A stretch of DNA of 6,469 nucleotides from Flavobacterium sp. (GTDB lineage Bacteria > Bacteroidota > Bacteroidia > Flavobacteriales > Flavobacteriaceae), in the NCBI GenBank assembly GCA_024709705.1, contig JANJWE010000274.1:1-6469 (forward strand), in the 5' to 3' direction. The position numbers and the translations under genes were made by a program. Below the pieces are notes generated by a model, which was not told the origin of the DNA, ran no database searches, and saw only the letters and a list, made by a program, of their open reading frames with translations. Shown here in pieces: positions 5,550 to 6,469 of this stretch; the first letter of the stretch is position 1; each line of letters begins with the position of its first letter.

Positions 5550-6469
5550 ATGAATCAATTGTCAAAACTCGTTTGCTTCTTACTTCTTGTATCGGCTACC
5601 GCCATTGCACAACAAAAAATAACATTAGAAGACATCTGGTCCTCAGGAACTTTCAGAACAAAAGGGATGGATGCTCTTCAGGCTCTCAAAAACACCAATC
5701 AATACACGGTTTTAAATTTTGACAGAGCTTCACGAACTTTTCAAATCGATTTGTACGATTTTGCAACCCTAAAAAAGGTTAGTACTCTTATTGATACTCA
5801 AAATCATCCCGAATTGTCATCAATTGATAGTTATACTTTCAATATTTCAGAAACACAATTATTAATTGCTTTAAATTCAGAACCCATTTACCGTCATTCT
5901 GCAGTTTCTGATTATTATTTGTATGATTTAGCCAGTAAGAAATTGCAAAAAATTGCCGATTACAAAATTCAAGAACCCATATTTTCACCCGACGGAAAAA
6001 AAATAGCTTACGGTTATCAAAATAACTTGTATGTTTTAGACCTCACGACGTCACAGCACACTCAAATTACAACTGACGGCAAGAAAAATCATATCATCAA
6101 CGGAATTACCGATTGGGTTTATGAAGAAGAGTTTGGATTTGTTCGGGCTTTTGATTGGAATAGCACCGGTACGCATTTGGCTTACATTAAGTTTGATGAG
6201 ACCAATGTTCCTGAGTTTTCAATGGATGTATATGGCAAAGAATTGTATCCTTCTCAAGAAGTTTTTAAATATCCTAAAGCGGGTGAAAAAAATGCGGATA
6301 TTACTTTGCATGTGTATGAAGTAGCTACCCAAGCTATACAAAACATCAATTTAAAGTCATACAACGATTTTTATATTGCCCGTCTAAAATGGACCAATGA
6401 CGCTAATGCATTAAGTATCCAAGTGTTAAACCGTCATCAAAATAATTTGGATTTACTTTTTGTAGATGC
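5550..6469 (+). CDS. Secreted dipeptidyl peptidase IV (S9B), N-terminal part, cut by window end
   Basis: The first 306 residues are present, from the ATG at 5550; the frame is open through base 6469. This serine exopeptidase removes X-Pro or X-Ala dipeptides from peptide N-termini, outside the cytoplasm. Residues 1-20 are a signal peptide (a lysine, then VCFLLLVSATAIA, cleavage before Gln21). The rest is the eight-bladed beta-propeller domain. The substrate-anchoring motif DWVYEEEF is at 188-195. By alignment from memory with human DPP4, Glu193 and Glu194 correspond to Glu205/Glu206, which bind the substrate amino group, and Arg115 (in IYRHSAV) to Arg125. Further matches are FSPDGKKIAYGY (145-156) and YPKAGEKN (241-248). 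The alpha/beta-hydrolase domain with the Ser-Asp-His triad lies beyond the window, so catalytic integrity cannot be judged. Family members are about 700-750 residues, so under half is seen. It is divergent from the reductase, with 179 bases between start codons. Confidence 0.93.
   Translation, partial: MNQLSKLVCFLLLVSATAIAQQKITLEDIWSSGTFRTKGMDALQALKNTNQYTVLNFDRASRTFQIDLYDFATLKKVSTLIDTQNHPELSSIDSYTFNISETQLLIALNSEPIYRHSAVSDYYLYDLASKKLQKIADYKIQEPIFSPDGKKIAYGYQNNLYVLDLTTSQHTQITTDGKKNHIINGITDWVYEEEFGFVRAFDWNSTGTHLAYIKFDETNVPEFSMDVYGKELYPSQEVFKYPKAGEKNADITLHVYEVATQAIQNINLKSYNDFYIARLKWTNDANALSIQVLNRHQNNLDLLFVD

Noticed and set aside
6121..6324. Plus-strand open frame of 67 codons
   Set aside because: It is a shifted-frame shadow of the dipeptidyl peptidase gene, whose own frame carries the conserved DWVYEEEF motif across this region.
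1..6469. CRISPR arrays, tRNA or rRNA genes, insertion sequences, toxin genes
   Set aside because: No regularly spaced repeats, RNA-gene signatures, transposase-like reading frames or toxin-like frames were seen on either strand.

Overview
The window looks like chromosomal DNA from a member of the Flavobacteriaceae, most likely Flavobacterium or a close relative. It is AT-rich, and no gene start has a convincing Shine-Dalgarno sequence. A perfect Bacteroidota-type -7 box (TAnnTTTG) lies upstream of one gene. The gene set also fits: a GYDIA-type GHMP kinase next to a class II HMG-CoA reductase, a long membrane-anchored parvulin protein and a secreted dipeptidyl peptidase IV.

Layout, left to right. 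(1) 1-319 (+) is the 3' end of a CBS/CorC-type (CNNM, 'hemolysin family') membrane transporter gene. (2) 498-2600 (+) encodes a 700-residue PpiD/SurA-like peptidyl-prolyl isomerase anchored by one N-terminal helix. (3) 2621-2648 is a perfect palindrome with T-tracts on both sides. It serves as a bidirectional terminator between this gene and the convergent cluster that follows. (4) On the minus strand, read from 5370 down to 2647, are HMG-CoA reductase (5370-4054), a small exported YbbC/YhhH-type NTF2-fold immunity-like protein (4002-3568) and a GYDIA-family GHMP kinase (3561-2647). (5) 5371-5549 is a divergent control region with a strong -7 box for the reductase cluster and a near-perfect 20-bp dyad. 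(6) 5550 to the window end (+) is the N-terminal part of a secreted S9 dipeptidyl peptidase IV, cut by the window edge.

Working together: the reductase commits HMG-CoA to mevalonate for isoprenoid synthesis. The GHMP kinase in the same cluster probably phosphorylates a later intermediate, and its motifs make it a candidate for phosphomevalonate kinase. The isomerase and the peptidase are envelope and periplasmic functions that are neighbours rather than partners.

The most unusual feature is the immunity-like gene between the two mevalonate-linked genes. By hand count over 360-base samples it is about 28% GC, against about 42% for the reductase and 34% for the kinase. No toxin gene is visible here. 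Just downstream, the kinase has no ATG and must start at a TTG (or similar) six bases after the immunity gene's stop, in the same frame. This looks like an accessory gene inserted into a housekeeping operon that altered how the next gene is translated.
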